A stretch of DNA of 64,000 nucleotides from Caproicibacterium lactatifermentans (GCF_013315815.1 NZ_CP046051.1:1054001-1118000); one strand, 5' to 3'. Counted from the first letter of the stretch, positions 8,046 through 18,117 are shown. Notes: generated by a model not told the origin, from the sequence alone. Program-made: numbers and translations.

Positions 8046-8600
8046 ATGAAACAAGTTATTCAACAAGCAGAAGAAAAGATGGAAAAGACGGTCAGCTTTC
8101 TACAAGAAGATTATGCAGAAATTCGTGCCGGTCGTGCAAATCCCAACGTGCTTAATAAAATTCGCGTAGACTATTATGGTGCACCAACACCAATCAATCA
8201 GCTGGCTGCCGTTGCCGTTTCGGAAGCACGGGTTCTAACCGTACAGCCGTGGGATCCGTCTGTCTGCCGAATGATTGAAAAGGCAATTCAAACTTCGGAT
8301 ATTGGTATCAATCCGCAGTCGGACGGAAAAATTATCCGTTTGGTTTTTCCAGCGTTGACGGAGGACCGCCGCAAGGACCTTGCAAAAGAAATTTCCAAAC
8401 GTGCAGAAGAGGGAAAAGTTGCGGTACGTTCTATCCGCAGAGATGCTATGGAAAAGCTGAAGGAACTGAAGAAAAAAAGTGAAATTACAGAAGACGACCT
8501 GAAATTGGCAGAAAAAAAGATGCAGGATTTAACTGATAAGCACTGCAACAAAATTGGCACACTCTGCGAGGATAAAAAGAAGAGTATTATGGAACTGTAA
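8046..8600 (+). CDS. frr: Ribosome recycling factor
   Basis: 184 codons, the canonical RRF length. With EF-G it splits post-termination ribosomes. The family pattern is complete: the EEKMEKTVSFLQEDYAEIRAG start, RANPNVLNKIRVDYYG, PQSDGKIIRLVFPALTEDRR, and the long C-terminal helix ending DKHCNKIGTLCEDKKKSIMEL. GGGAGG lies 12 nt upstream of the ATG. It is co-transcribed with pyrH; a hairpin without a strong T-run separates it from uppS. Confidence 0.97.
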   Translation: MKQVIQQAEEKMEKTVSFLQEDYAEIRAGRANPNVLNKIRVDYYGAPTPINQLAAVAVSEARVLTVQPWDPSVCRMIEKAIQTSDIGINPQSDGKIIRLVFPALTEDRRKDLAKEISKRAEEGKVAVRSIRRDAMEKLKELKKKSEITEDDLKLAEKKMQDLTDKHCNKIGTLCEDKKKSIMEL

Positions 8601-8643
8601 AAGTAAATCTCAAAATGTGTTATCAGCTTAATTAAATACTTGC

Positions 8644-8678
8644 TTTGCTCCCTTCGTCGAATGGTCCGGGGGAGCAAA
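8644..8678 (+). other. Intergenic hairpin between frr and uppS
   Basis: TTTGCTCCC (8644-8652) pairs with GGGAGCAAA (8670-8678). Only ACTTTATT follows, so it is a weak terminator or an mRNA-processing or stability element within the operon. Confidence 0.5.
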
Positions 8679-8698
8679 TACTTTATTAGAGGGTTCGC

Positions 8699-9433
8699 AT
8701 GAAAAAAACTACGCAAAAAGCTGCCTTATCGCCGGAATTATTACCCAGACATTTGGGCATTATTATGGATGGAAACGGCCGATGGGCTAAAAAGCGCGGC
8801 TTGCCGCGTTCAATAGGTCATAAAGTTGGTGCTGCCGTTTTTAAAAAGATTGCACGTTACTGCAGCAATATCGGGATTCCGTATTTAACAGTTTACGCTT
8901 TTTCAACGGAGAACTGGACTCGGCCTCCGGAAGAAGTCGGCGCTTTGATGGCTCTGTTTAAACAGTATTTACAGGTATCCCTTCGGGACTTCCGTGATGA
9001 TGATATCAAGGTGAACTTTATAGGAGATATGACCCGATTTGCACCTACCCTTCAGCGACTCATTTTTGAGACAGCTGATGTCTGCAAAGACAGAAAAGGA
9101 ATGGTCCTAAATATTGCCATGAATTATGGTGGACGTGCCGAGTTGGTGCGTGCTGCCCGTTCCATGGCTGCAAAGGCAGCTGCCGGGACATTACGGCCTG
9201 AAGAAATTACAGAGGACACCATTTCACAGGAACTGTATACGGCCGGTCAGCCGGACCCTGACTTAATTTTGCGACCCAGTGGTGAACATCGGCTATCCAA
9301 CTTCTTGCTATGGCAGTCTGCCTACACAGAATTTCTTTCCATGAATGTACTGTGGCCTGATTTTACGACGGACGACCTGGACAATGCACTGAACGAATAT
9401 GCACACCGCAGCCGCCGCTTCGGAGGTATCTAA
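8699..9433 (+). CDS. uppS: Isoprenyl transferase (undecaprenyl diphosphate synthase)
   Basis: 244 codons, cis-prenyltransferase family. It condenses isopentenyl diphosphate units onto farnesyl diphosphate to make the C55 lipid carrier for cell-wall synthesis. The catalytic Asp lies in LGIIMDGNGRWAKKRG; YLTVYAFSTENWTRP and the C-terminal RPSGEHRLSNFLLWQSAY block are in place. Most relatives read RTSGE(Q/H), so the Pro is a mild variant. cdsA starts 3 nt after the stop, indicating tight coupling. Confidence 0.96.
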   Translation: MKKTTQKAALSPELLPRHLGIIMDGNGRWAKKRGLPRSIGHKVGAAVFKKIARYCSNIGIPYLTVYAFSTENWTRPPEEVGALMALFKQYLQVSLRDFRDDDIKVNFIGDMTRFAPTLQRLIFETADVCKDRKGMVLNIAMNYGGRAELVRAARSMAAKAAAGTLRPEEITEDTISQELYTAGQPDPDLILRPSGEHRLSNFLLWQSAYTEFLSMNVLWPDFTTDDLDNALNEYAHRSRRFGGI

Positions 9434-9436
9434 AGT

Positions 9437-10279
9437 ATGAAAGTACTGGATTCTATCAGGAAAAGGCTCATTTCAGCGCTTGCTATCCTCATTCTGATGG
9501 CTGCTGTTGTATTGTGCAATGCCCGCTTTCCACTGGCACTGAATATTGTCATTGCAGTTATCAGCCTTATGGGTGTATGGGAAATCTCGTCGGCCCTGCA
9601 AATGACGCGGCAAATCGCCCTTGTGGTGCCCAGTATGATTTTGGCAGCAGTCCTTCCATTTACCGTAAACGGATATGTGAGGTATCTTTCTTTTTTTATC
9701 TATACAGTTGTATTATTTGGAGCGATGATTCTTTACCATGCAGTTATCACCTTTCGTGAAGTTGCCATTATTTACAGTATGGCTATCCTCATTCCTACAG
9801 CACTGCAGACACTCATCCTTTTGCGTGATGCAGGCGGTAGGCATGGTATGTTCCATGTCATTGTTGCTATTTTTGCTGCATGGGTAGCAGATGCCGGTGC
9901 ATATATTTTTGGCAGCTTGTTTGGAAAACATAAAATGTGTCCAAATATTAGTCCGAAAAAGACCGTGGAAGGTGCGGCGGGAGGTATCATTTCAGATATT
10001 CTCATCATGCTTCTTTTCGGGTTCATCTTCCAAAACCTGTACTGGAACGGCACTGTCCATGTGAATTACTGGGTGCTGGCTGCTATTGGACTGTTTGGTT
10101 CTTTGCTGTCCATGTTGGGTGATTTAAGCTTTTCTATCATTAAACGCAGTTGCCATATCAAAGATTTCAGCGAAATCATACCGGGACACGGTGGAATCTT
10201 AGACCGCTTCGACAGTGTAATTTTTGTATCTCCTTTTGTATATCTCCTTTTGCAGGTATTTCCAATGGTATATCACTGA
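9437..10279 (+). CDS. cdsA: Phosphatidate cytidylyltransferase
   Basis: 280 codons. This integral membrane enzyme makes CDP-diacylglycerol from phosphatidic acid and CTP, the branch point of phospholipid synthesis. It has about eight hydrophobic segments and the CdsA signature near the C terminus: SIIKRSCHIKDFSEIIPGHG followed by GILDRFDS. The GKHKMCPNISPKKTVEGAAGG loop is also conserved. It sits between uppS and dxr as in many Firmicutes. Confidence 0.96.
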   Translation: MKVLDSIRKRLISALAILILMAAVVLCNARFPLALNIVIAVISLMGVWEISSALQMTRQIALVVPSMILAAVLPFTVNGYVRYLSFFIYTVVLFGAMILYHAVITFREVAIIYSMAILIPTALQTLILLRDAGGRHGMFHVIVAIFAAWVADAGAYIFGSLFGKHKMCPNISPKKTVEGAAGGIISDILIMLLFGFIFQNLYWNGTVHVNYWVLAAIGLFGSLLSMLGDLSFSIIKRSCHIKDFSEIIPGHGGILDRFDSVIFVSPFVYLLLQVFPMVYH

Positions 10280-10330
10280 ACCGCTGAAAAACCGGAAATT
10301 TTTGTATAACAGACGGGAGAAGATATTACC

Positions 10331-11473
10331 ATGAAAAAAAAGATTTCACTGCTAGGTTCTACTGGCTCTATCGGTACACAGACACTAGACGTAGTACGCA
10401 GCTTGGGGCTGCAGGTTTGTGCATTGGCCGCCCGTTCCCATATAGCCTTGTTGGAACAGCAAGTTCGTGAATTTCATCCGCAGGTAGCTGCCATCTATGA
10501 AGAGGCTGCCGCACATGAACTGCAACAGCGTATTCAAGACACAAATACAAAAGTCTTAGTCGGTATGGATGGCTTGTGTGAAGCAGCCTGCATGCCAGAG
10601 GCCGACACCGTAGTGAATGCAGTGGTTGGCATTGTTGGACTGCAGCCGACCTTGGCTGCAGTCGCGGCAGATAAAGAGATTGCTTTGGCAAACAAGGAAA
10701 CCCTAGTGGCAGGCGGCGCGCTCGTAATGGACGCGCTGAAACAGCATAAAGGGCGCCTGCTTCCGGTGGACAGTGAGCACAGTGCTATTTTTCAGTGTCT
10801 GCAAGGTTCCCCCCGCAAATCACTGAAAAAGATTCTGCTTACAGCTTCCGGTGGACCATTCTTTGGAAAAAAACGGCCTGAGTTAGAGACAGTCACTCCA
10901 GAACAGGCACTAAATCACCCAAACTGGAACATGGGTGCTAAAACTACAATCGACTCTGCCACTCTGATGAATAAAGGCCTAGAAGTTATGGAGGCTGGAT
11001 GGCTGTTTCATGTACCATGTTCTCAAATTCAGGTCCTTATTCAAAGAGAAAGTATCATTCACTCTATGGTTGAATTCGCGGACAATGCAATTATTGCGCA
11101 GCTGGGCACAACCGATATGCGTCTGCCTATTCAATATGCACTGACTTATCCGGACCGTGTTGCGGGACCCGTACAGGAACTGGACTTGGCGAAAGTCGGG
11201 CAACTGACTTTTTACAATCCTGACCCAGCGACGTTTACATGCTTTGCAGCCTGTATGGAAGCTATGCAGCGGGGCGGTGCCGCTCCTGCCGCCGTGAATG
11301 GTGCAAATGAAGAGGCTGTACGGCTCTTTCTGCAGAAAAAGATTTCTTTTCTGCAGATTGGTGATTTGGTGCGCGCCGCTATGGATAATCAGCCGAATGT
11401 TTCACATTTAACGTTAAAAACTATTTTAAAGGCAGATAAAGATGCACGGGAATATGTACGAAATCATATTTGA
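10331..11473 (+). CDS. dxr: 1-deoxy-D-xylulose-5-phosphate reductoisomerase
   Basis: 380 codons. It catalyses the NADPH-dependent conversion of DXP to methylerythritol phosphate, the committed step of the MEP isoprenoid route. The N-terminal nucleotide-binding GSTGSIGTQTLDV, ALANKETLVAGG, the metal-binding LPVDSEHSAIFQ, and NMGAKTTIDSATLMNKGLE (residues ~200-220) are all present. It groups with ispG and uppS, so carrier-lipid and isoprenoid precursor genes are together here. Confidence 0.97.
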   Translation: MKKKISLLGSTGSIGTQTLDVVRSLGLQVCALAARSHIALLEQQVREFHPQVAAIYEEAAAHELQQRIQDTNTKVLVGMDGLCEAACMPEADTVVNAVVGIVGLQPTLAAVAADKEIALANKETLVAGGALVMDALKQHKGRLLPVDSEHSAIFQCLQGSPRKSLKKILLTASGGPFFGKKRPELETVTPEQALNHPNWNMGAKTTIDSATLMNKGLEVMEAGWLFHVPCSQIQVLIQRESIIHSMVEFADNAIIAQLGTTDMRLPIQYALTYPDRVAGPVQELDLAKVGQLTFYNPDPATFTCFAACMEAMQRGGAAPAAVNGANEEAVRLFLQKKISFLQIGDLVRAAMDNQPNVSHLTLKTILKADKDAREYVRNHI

Positions 11474-12588
11474 CAGGAGGGATTTCCATCCGAGCAGCGG
11501 AGATTATTTTACTGATTATCATTGGTGTTCTGCTTTTTTGCCTGAGTATTCTCATTCATGAGGCAGGACATTTTTTCACAGCAAAGGCCTGTAAAATCCG
11601 TGTTGATGAATTTTCCATTGGCATGGGGCCTCGTTTGGCTCATGTTCACAAAGGAGATACGGACTATTCGCTTCGGGCCCTTCCCATCGGCGGCTTTTGT
11701 GCAATGCCTGGAGAAGATGGTCAAGATGAAAACGGTAATCCTTGTGTGGACCCACATGCTTTTTGCAACAAACCAAAATGGCAGCGTTTTCTAGTACTGA
11801 TTATGGGCGGCCTAATGAACATTTTACTGGGGCTTGTTCTTATGGCTATCCTTCTGGGACAGGAAACAGCATTTGCTTCAACAACAATCAGTAAATTCAG
11901 CAGTCATTCTGCCACACAAAGCGCTGGGCTGCAGGTAGGGGATCATTTTACCAGCATCAATGGCTATAAAGTGCGAACAGATAAAGATTTAATGTTTGCA
12001 TTGGCATTGGCTAATCCGAACTCCGTGGAAATTCAGGTTAAACGAGCAGGGAAGGCCATTACACTGTCAAATGTAAAATTAAATACAGCAACAGCGTCGA
12101 ACGGGAAACAAACTACCCAACTGGACTTTTACGTCCAGCCTATCAAGAAAACCCCGCTGACGCTGCTGCAGAAAACATTTACAGATACTGTATCGGTTGT
12201 TCGTCAGGTATGGGCTAGTCTTGCAGGCCTTGTCACCGGTCGTTTTGGACTCAACGATGTAACGGGCCCAGTCGGTCTGGTTCAGGTTATCAGCGAATCT
12301 GCCAGTGCAGGGCTGCAGCAGAGTTTTCTTTCGGCAGTGAATAATATCGTCTATATCATTATGATTATTACGGTAAACCTTGGTATTATTAATTTACTGC
12401 CCATTCCTGCTTTGGACGGAGGCAAAATCCTTTTTCTGATAATTGAAGCTATTCGCCGTAAACCTTTGAACCCTAAATATGCCGCAGCAATTGAATCTGC
12501 TTTTTTTGCAGCATTGATGATTTTTATGGTCATCGTTGCAGTCAGCGACGTTATGCGGATTTCAACTGGCCATGGCCTAGGAGGATAA
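11470..12588 (+). CDS. rseP: RIP metalloprotease RseP (site-2 protease)
   Basis: About 366-372 codons. A membrane-embedded zinc protease that cuts transmembrane substrates such as anti-sigma factors and signal-peptide remnants. HEAGH in the first membrane helix gives two zinc ligands and the catalytic Glu; a PDZ domain occupies about residues 130-215; and NLLPIPALDGGKI supplies the third ligand. The start is unresolved: the only common start codon before the HEAGH helix is TTG at 11470, which overlaps the dxr stop and has no ribosome-binding site, whereas a strong AGGAGG at 11475-11480 sits 7 nt before an in-frame ATC at 11488. ispG starts 3 nt downstream of the stop. Confidence 0.93.
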   Translation: MTGGISIRAAEIILLIIIGVLLFCLSILIHEAGHFFTAKACKIRVDEFSIGMGPRLAHVHKGDTDYSLRALPIGGFCAMPGEDGQDENGNPCVDPHAFCNKPKWQRFLVLIMGGLMNILLGLVLMAILLGQETAFASTTISKFSSHSATQSAGLQVGDHFTSINGYKVRTDKDLMFALALANPNSVEIQVKRAGKAITLSNVKLNTATASNGKQTTQLDFYVQPIKKTPLTLLQKTFTDTVSVVRQVWASLAGLVTGRFGLNDVTGPVGLVQVISESASAGLQQSFLSAVNNIVYIIMIITVNLGIINLLPIPALDGGKILFLIIEAIRRKPLNPKYAAAIESAFFAALMIFMVIVAVSDVMRISTGHGLGG

Positions 12589-12591
12589 GCA

Positions 12592-13638
12592 ATGAGACGT
12601 AAAAGTAAGCAGATAATGGTTGGCCATGTTCCAATTGGCGGCAATGCTCCCGTTGCGGTTCAGTCCATGCTGAATGTACCATCCACAGATATTGTCGGCA
12701 GTGTACAGCAGTCCATGCGTTTGGAACAGGCCGGATGTCAAATTTTGCGTGCAGCAATCCCCAATCAGAAAGCGGTTGCGCTGATTCCTGCTATTCGTTC
12801 TGCAATCTCTATTCCTTTGGTTGCCGATATTCATTTTGATTATCGTCTTGCATTGGCTGCAGCGGACGCCGGCGCGGACGCAATTCGCATCAATCCCGGC
12901 AATATTGGTGGCGAGGACCGTATCAAAGCTGTAGTAGATAAATGCCGTGAAAAGCATCTGCCCATTCGTATTGGTGTGAATTCCGGTTCACTGGAAAAGG
13001 ACCTGCTTCAGAAATACGGCGGACCTACACCAGAGGCACTGGTTGAAAGTGCACTTCACCATGCCGCTCTATTGGAAAAGTTCGGTTTTATGGATATTGC
13101 CATCTCTATTAAATCCTCCAATGTGAACACTACTGTTCGTGCATATGAGCTCTGCGCAGAAAAATGTTCCTATCCTTTGCATTTAGGTGTCACCGAAACC
13201 GGCACCGAGCGAATGGGAATCATTAAATCAGCTATTGGAATCGGCTCTCTTCTGCAGCATGGCATTGGCGATACTATTCGTGTATCTTTAACGGCAGATC
13301 CGGTACGGGAAATATATGCAGGGCAGGATATTCTGCATGCCTTAGGTATGGGACAACATGGACCAACACTCATTTCCTGTCCGACCTGCGGCCGTACCCG
13401 CATTGATATTATTAAGATCGCAAATGAAGTGGAAGAACGTCTTCGCGGATGCAAAAAAACGATTACCGTAGCAGTCATGGGCTGTGCTGTCAATGGCCCC
13501 GGAGAAGCAAGAGAAGCGGACGTCGGCATTGCTGGTGGAGATGGAGTGGGCCTGCTCTTTAAAAAAGGAAAAATTATCCGTCGTGTGCCGGAAAATCGGC
13601 TGGTGCTGTCCTTAATGGAAGAAATAGAAAAATTATAA
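12592..13638 (+). CDS. ispG: 4-hydroxy-3-methylbut-2-enyl-diphosphate synthase
   Basis: 348 codons, the short bacterial GcpE form. This 4Fe-4S enzyme carries out the penultimate MEP-pathway step (MEcPP to HMBPP). An N-terminal TIM-barrel (VQSMLNVPSTD, LVADIHFDYRLAL, RINPGNIGGEDR) precedes the cluster-binding C-terminal part with SCPTCGRTRID and MGCAVNGPGEAREADVGIAG. The GGAGG at the end of rseP serves as its ribosome-binding site. It is followed by a stable hairpin before polC. Confidence 0.97.
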   Translation: MRRKSKQIMVGHVPIGGNAPVAVQSMLNVPSTDIVGSVQQSMRLEQAGCQILRAAIPNQKAVALIPAIRSAISIPLVADIHFDYRLALAAADAGADAIRINPGNIGGEDRIKAVVDKCREKHLPIRIGVNSGSLEKDLLQKYGGPTPEALVESALHHAALLEKFGFMDIAISIKSSNVNTTVRAYELCAEKCSYPLHLGVTETGTERMGIIKSAIGIGSLLQHGIGDTIRVSLTADPVREIYAGQDILHALGMGQHGPTLISCPTCGRTRIDIIKIANEVEERLRGCKKTITVAVMGCAVNGPGEAREADVGIAGGDGVGLLFKKGKIIRRVPENRLVLSLMEEIEKL

Positions 13639-13645
13639 ATGTATT

Positions 13646-13690
13646 TACAGATACCCTGCGACAGTGTTTCCTCTGCGCGGGGTATCTGTA
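13646..13690 (+). other. Intergenic hairpin between ispG and polC
   Basis: TACAGATACCC (from 13646) pairs with GGGTATCTGTA (to 13690), extended by a GCG/CGC step. There is no T-run, so it is not an obvious terminator; it may be a processing site or attenuator. Confidence 0.5.
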
Positions 13691-13724
13691 TAAGACACAC
13701 ATTACCAGATAAAACGAGGTTTAC

Positions 13725-16700
13725 ATGGACACATTTGGAAACTTTTTCAGTACATATATTAACTGCACTGGTTTAGCGGAAAGTCTTCTTACCGGTAAGT
13801 TACAGCAGATCCAAATTAGTGCAGGAAACAGAGCAATCTCGGTTGAAATTACTCTGGAAAAGCTTGTTCCACAAAAGTCTCTGTATGATGCAGAAAAGCG
13901 TATAATCAACTGTAAACAGCTAAAAATTGCGACAGCCCATCTTTTGCCGCGATATGCGTCATCTTTGTTCTCTTTGCAGTATTATCCCGACTTGGTTATG
14001 GAACTGAAACGGCGGGAAGCAACCGTAAACGGAACGCTGCAGGATTCAACTGCGGCGCTTGAAAATGGAACGATGATGATTACATTGAGGCATGGTGGCA
14101 ATGCCCGCCTGCTGGCACATCACGCGGACACCATTTTGTCCCAGCTGATTTTTGAGGAGTTTGGTACACACATTCCCGTAAAGTTTACCGGCCGTTTGGA
14201 GATTGACGGAGAGAGCAAGCAATACCAGGAAATGCAGGCACACCAGACAGAAAAGGTACATCGGGAAGAGATTGTCAGCCGACAGGAAGATTACGAGATT
14301 TCTCAGGCACATACTACTTCACCTAGCGTTATTGAAGTTCGGGAGGGCACTACACTTTATCCAACGATTCTTCCGCAAACAGCTCATCCTTTGTACAAAA
14401 CACTGCCTAAATCCAAACCTGCCCCTATCAGCAGCATTACACCAGACATTGGCTCCTTAACCGTATGGGGAGAAATCTTTTCTATAGAAACTCGCCTCAC
14501 CAGAGATAAACAGCATAAAATCTTTTCAATCGATATTACAGATTATACCAGTTCCATTACGCTGAAAATTTTTGAAAACATTCCGGACAGCCGTCCACTG
14601 GACACTTTGCACAATGGCATGAGCCTGCTCGTACGCGGAGACGTAGAGTACGATAAATACGACCATGAAATTGTCATGCGCCCACGAGGGATTGGAACCG
14701 TTCAGCAGATGAAGGTAGAGGACCATGCCCCAGCAAAACGTGTAGAACTGCATATGCATACCAATATGTCACAGATGGATGCTGTCAGTTCTGCTTCTGA
14801 CTTGATTACGCGTGCGGCGGAGTGGGGACAGCCTGCGGTCGCAGTTACGGACCATGGTGTTGTGCAGGCATTTCCGGAAGCAATGAATACGGCTGACAGT
14901 CTAAAAAAACAGGGGAAACCCATTAAAGTTATTTATGGAACAGAAGCTTACTTCGTCAACGACTTAGTTCCTGCTGTAGTGGGAGAAAGTGACCGCCCGC
15001 TAGATGGTGAGTTTATCTCTTTTGACCTGGAAACGACTGGCCTTTCCGCAAAAGAAGAACGCATTACTGAAATTGGTGCCGTACGCATTTGTGCTGGACA
15101 AATTGTAGAAGAATTTGACACCTTTGTAGACCCAGAACGTCCTATTCCGGCAAAAATCACAAAGCTAACAGGTATTACAGATGATATGGTCCAGGGTGCG
15201 CCTAGTGAAGAGGAAGCACTGAAGCAGTTCTATGCATTTTGTGGCAAAGATGCTGTACTGGTCGCACATAATGCGGGATTTGACACATCTTTTCTGCGGG
15301 CTGCAGCCGGTCGGCATGAGATGGAATTCCCATATACTTACATAGATTCTCTGCCCATGTGTCAGGCTATGCTAACAGATATAAAGAATTACAAACTGGA
15401 CACAGTTGCGAAATACTTGAAACTCGGAAAATTCAACCACCACCGTGCCTGCGATGACGCTGCCATGCTTGGACAAATTTTCATTGTACTCCTGCAGAGG
15501 CTGAAGGAAGATTCCAAAGCCAAAACAGTCGCGGATATTAATACTGCTTTGGCAACTTATCATAATCACGGAAGCGCAAAAAAACTTCGCTCCTATCATC
15601 AAATTATTCTGGTACGCAATCAAACTGGACTTAAAAATCTGTATAAACTGGTTTCTATGGCTCACCTGCAGTATTTTTACCGCAATCCTCGGATTCCTAA
15701 GAGTGAACTAATTCAATATCGGGAAGGCCTGCTGATAGGCAGTGCCTGCCAAGCGGGTGAACTGTATCAGGCTGTTTTTGACGGAAAACCGTGGAATCAG
15801 CTGCTGGATATCGCAGATTTCTATGATTATTTGGAAATTCAGCCTGACGGCAATAATATGTTTATGATACATAATGGTTCACTGTCCAGTGTGGGGCAGC
15901 TGCACGAAATTAACAAAACGATTATTCGTTTGGGAAAAACACTGCATAAGCCTGTGGTTGCAACCTGTGATGTCCATTTTCTGGACCCCAAAGATAAAGA
16001 CTATCGAAAAATCCTACAAACTGCACAGGGCTTTGATTCCAGTGAAGAGCAGGCACCATTGTACCTGCGTACGACTGCTGAGATGCTAAAAGAATTTGAT
16101 TATCTTGATAAAGATCAGGCCTATGAGGTAGTTGTGAAAAATACGAATCTCATTGCCGATATGTGCGAAGAAATTCGTCCAATTCCAAGCGGTGTCTTTC
16201 CACCATTTATTGATGGTGCAGAAAAGCAACTGAACGAAATCTGCTGGAAACGTGCCAAACAGATTTATGGAGAACCATTGCCGCAAATTGTAAGGGCACG
16301 TTTGGAACGGGAACTCGGTTCTATTAATAAGCACGGTTTCTCCGTTTTGTATATGACCGCACAGAAACTGGTAGCAGACAGTGAAGCCCACGGCTATTTG
16401 GTAGGTTCCCGTGGCTCTGTTGGTTCCTCTTTTGTCGCCAGTATGTCTGGTATTTCTGAAGTAAATCCATTGTCACCGCATTATATCTGTCCTTACTGTA
16501 AATACAGCGAATTTATTACAGACGGAAGCGTTGGTTCCGGATTTGACCTGCCGCCGAAAATCTGTCCGGTGTGTGGTTCACCTTTGCGGCAGGACGGGCA
16601 CAATATTCCGTTTGAAACTTTTCTTGGATTTGACGGCGACAAAACACCGGATATCGACTTAAACTTTTCCGGCGAGTATCAAAGCGGCGCTCACCGCTAC

Positions 16701-18080
16701 ACGGAAACACTGTTCGGCAAAGGTCATGTGTTTAAGGCCGGCACAATCGCTACTGTCGCAGATAAAACAGCATTTGGTTATGTAAAAAAGTACCAGGAAA
16801 CAAACAACGTCACCCTGCACAGCGCAGAGGAGCTGCGCCTTGCACAGGGATGCACCGGCATAAAACGCACAACTGGCCAGCACCCCGGCGGCATGGTAGT
16901 TGTTCCACGTGGATATGGAATTTATGATTTCTGCCCGGTGCAGCATCCCGCCAACGACCAGAAAAACGACAATGTCACGACACATTTTGATTTTCATTCC
17001 ATCCATGATACCATCTGTAAGTTGGATGAGCTTGGCCACGATGTACCAACGATTTATCGTTATCTGGAAGAATATACGGGTATACCGGTCATGTCAGTTT
17101 CTATGAGTGACCCCAAAGTGATGAGTTTGTTCCACTCCCCGGAAGCTCTTGGCGTAACACCGGAAGACATTGATTGCCAGACCGGTACTTTTTCAATGCC
17201 GGAACTTGGTACCCCTTTCGTACGCCAAATGTTAATTGATTCCCAACCCAAAACCTTTACAGATCTATTGCAGATTTCCGGCTTATCACATGGCACAGAT
17301 GTTTGGCTTGGAAATGCACAGGACCTGATTAAAGATGGCACCTGCACCATTTCACAGGTAATCGGTACACGTGACTCTATTATGACCTATTTACTGCAAA
17401 AGGGTCTAGAACCAAAGATGGCCTTTAAAATTATGGAAATTACGCGAAAAGGCAAAGCACCGAAATTGTTGACTGAGGACCACATAAAAGCCATGAAAGA
17501 ACACAATGTTCCACAATGGTATATCAACTCCTGCTTTAAAATTAAATATATGTTTCCGAAAGCGCACGCCGCCGCTTATATGATTTCTGCATTGCGGCTT
17601 GGCTGGTATAAGGTGCATAAACCAGTGGAATATTATGCTGCCTACTTTACTGTACGCGGTGAAGATTTTGACGGCGCTACTGTTGTGAAAGGCCGCGCTG
17701 CCGTGCAGCAGCGTATGCGGGAAATCCGGCAAAAGGGGAAAGAAGCAAGCAAAAAAGAAGAAGACGCCTTCGGTACGCTGCAGATTGTCAACGAGATGCT
17801 TGCTCGAGGCATAGGTGTACTGCCCATTGACCTGTATAAATCAGATGCACGCAAGTATTTGGTAGAGGACGGAAAAGTTCGCCTACCTTTCGCGTCTATC
17901 AATGGGGTAGGTGATTCCGCAGCACGGGCTTTGGCCGCGGCGCGGGATGGCGGCGAATATATCTCTGTAGATGATTTACAGTCACGCAGCAAAGTCAGCA
18001 AATCCGTTATTGAAAGTTTGCGGGACGCGGGAGCACTAAATGGTTTGCCGCAAAGCAGCCAGATGACGCTGTTTGCGTGA
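13725..18080 (+). CDS. polC: DNA polymerase III alpha subunit, PolC type
   Basis: 1451 codons, the length and domain order of Firmicutes PolC, the main replicative polymerase. An N-terminal domain and an OB fold (about 245-330) precede a PHP domain (ELHMHTNMSQMDAV at ~343, VAVTDHGVV). A 3'-5' proofreading exonuclease is inserted there (ISFDLETTGLSAKEERITEI at ~430; VLVAHNAGFDTSFL). The polymerase core begins near residue 890 with VGSRGSVGSSFVASMSG, contains a Cys pair region (ICPYCKYSE, KICPVCGSP) and the catalytic TPDIDLNFSG near 980. Its position after ispG is the usual Firmicutes arrangement. Confidence 0.97.
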   Translation: MDTFGNFFSTYINCTGLAESLLTGKLQQIQISAGNRAISVEITLEKLVPQKSLYDAEKRIINCKQLKIATAHLLPRYASSLFSLQYYPDLVMELKRREATVNGTLQDSTAALENGTMMITLRHGGNARLLAHHADTILSQLIFEEFGTHIPVKFTGRLEIDGESKQYQEMQAHQTEKVHREEIVSRQEDYEISQAHTTSPSVIEVREGTTLYPTILPQTAHPLYKTLPKSKPAPISSITPDIGSLTVWGEIFSIETRLTRDKQHKIFSIDITDYTSSITLKIFENIPDSRPLDTLHNGMSLLVRGDVEYDKYDHEIVMRPRGIGTVQQMKVEDHAPAKRVELHMHTNMSQMDAVSSASDLITRAAEWGQPAVAVTDHGVVQAFPEAMNTADSLKKQGKPIKVIYGTEAYFVNDLVPAVVGESDRPLDGEFISFDLETTGLSAKEERITEIGAVRICAGQIVEEFDTFVDPERPIPAKITKLTGITDDMVQGAPSEEEALKQFYAFCGKDAVLVAHNAGFDTSFLRAAAGRHEMEFPYTYIDSLPMCQAMLTDIKNYKLDTVAKYLKLGKFNHHRACDDAAMLGQIFIVLLQRLKEDSKAKTVADINTALATYHNHGSAKKLRSYHQIILVRNQTGLKNLYKLVSMAHLQYFYRNPRIPKSELIQYREGLLIGSACQAGELYQAVFDGKPWNQLLDIADFYDYLEIQPDGNNMFMIHNGSLSSVGQLHEINKTIIRLGKTLHKPVVATCDVHFLDPKDKDYRKILQTAQGFDSSEEQAPLYLRTTAEMLKEFDYLDKDQAYEVVVKNTNLIADMCEEIRPIPSGVFPPFIDGAEKQLNEICWKRAKQIYGEPLPQIVRARLERELGSINKHGFSVLYMTAQKLVADSEAHGYLVGSRGSVGSSFVASMSGISEVNPLSPHYICPYCKYSEFITDGSVGSGFDLPPKICPVCGSPLRQDGHNIPFETFLGFDGDKTPDIDLNFSGEYQSGAHRYTETLFGKGHVFKAGTIATVADKTAFGYVKKYQETNNVTLHSAEELRLAQGCTGIKRTTGQHPGGMVVVPRGYGIYDFCPVQHPANDQKNDNVTTHFDFHSIHDTICKLDELGHDVPTIYRYLEEYTGIPVMSVSMSDPKVMSLFHSPEALGVTPEDIDCQTGTFSMPELGTPFVRQMLIDSQPKTFTDLLQISGLSHGTDVWLGNAQDLIKDGTCTISQVIGTRDSIMTYLLQKGLEPKMAFKIMEITRKGKAPKLLTEDHIKAMKEHNVPQWYINSCFKIKYMFPKAHAAAYMISALRLGWYKVHKPVEYYAAYFTVRGEDFDGATVVKGRAAVQQRMREIRQKGKEASKKEEDAFGTLQIVNEMLARGIGVLPIDLYKSDARKYLVEDGKVRLPFASINGVGDSAARALAAARDGGEYISVDDLQSRSKVSKSVIESLRDAGALNGLPQSSQMTLFA

Positions 18081-18088
18081 AGAAATAG

Positions 18089-18117
18089 TTGACAGCAATA
18101 ATTTACCATGTTATTAT
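18089..18117 (+). promoter_or_regulatory. Promoter of the histidine operon
   Basis: TTGACA (18089-18094), 17-nt spacer, TATTAT (18112-18117), between polC and hisZ. I saw no T-box or leader peptide in the short leader, so regulation is not evident. Confidence 0.75.
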
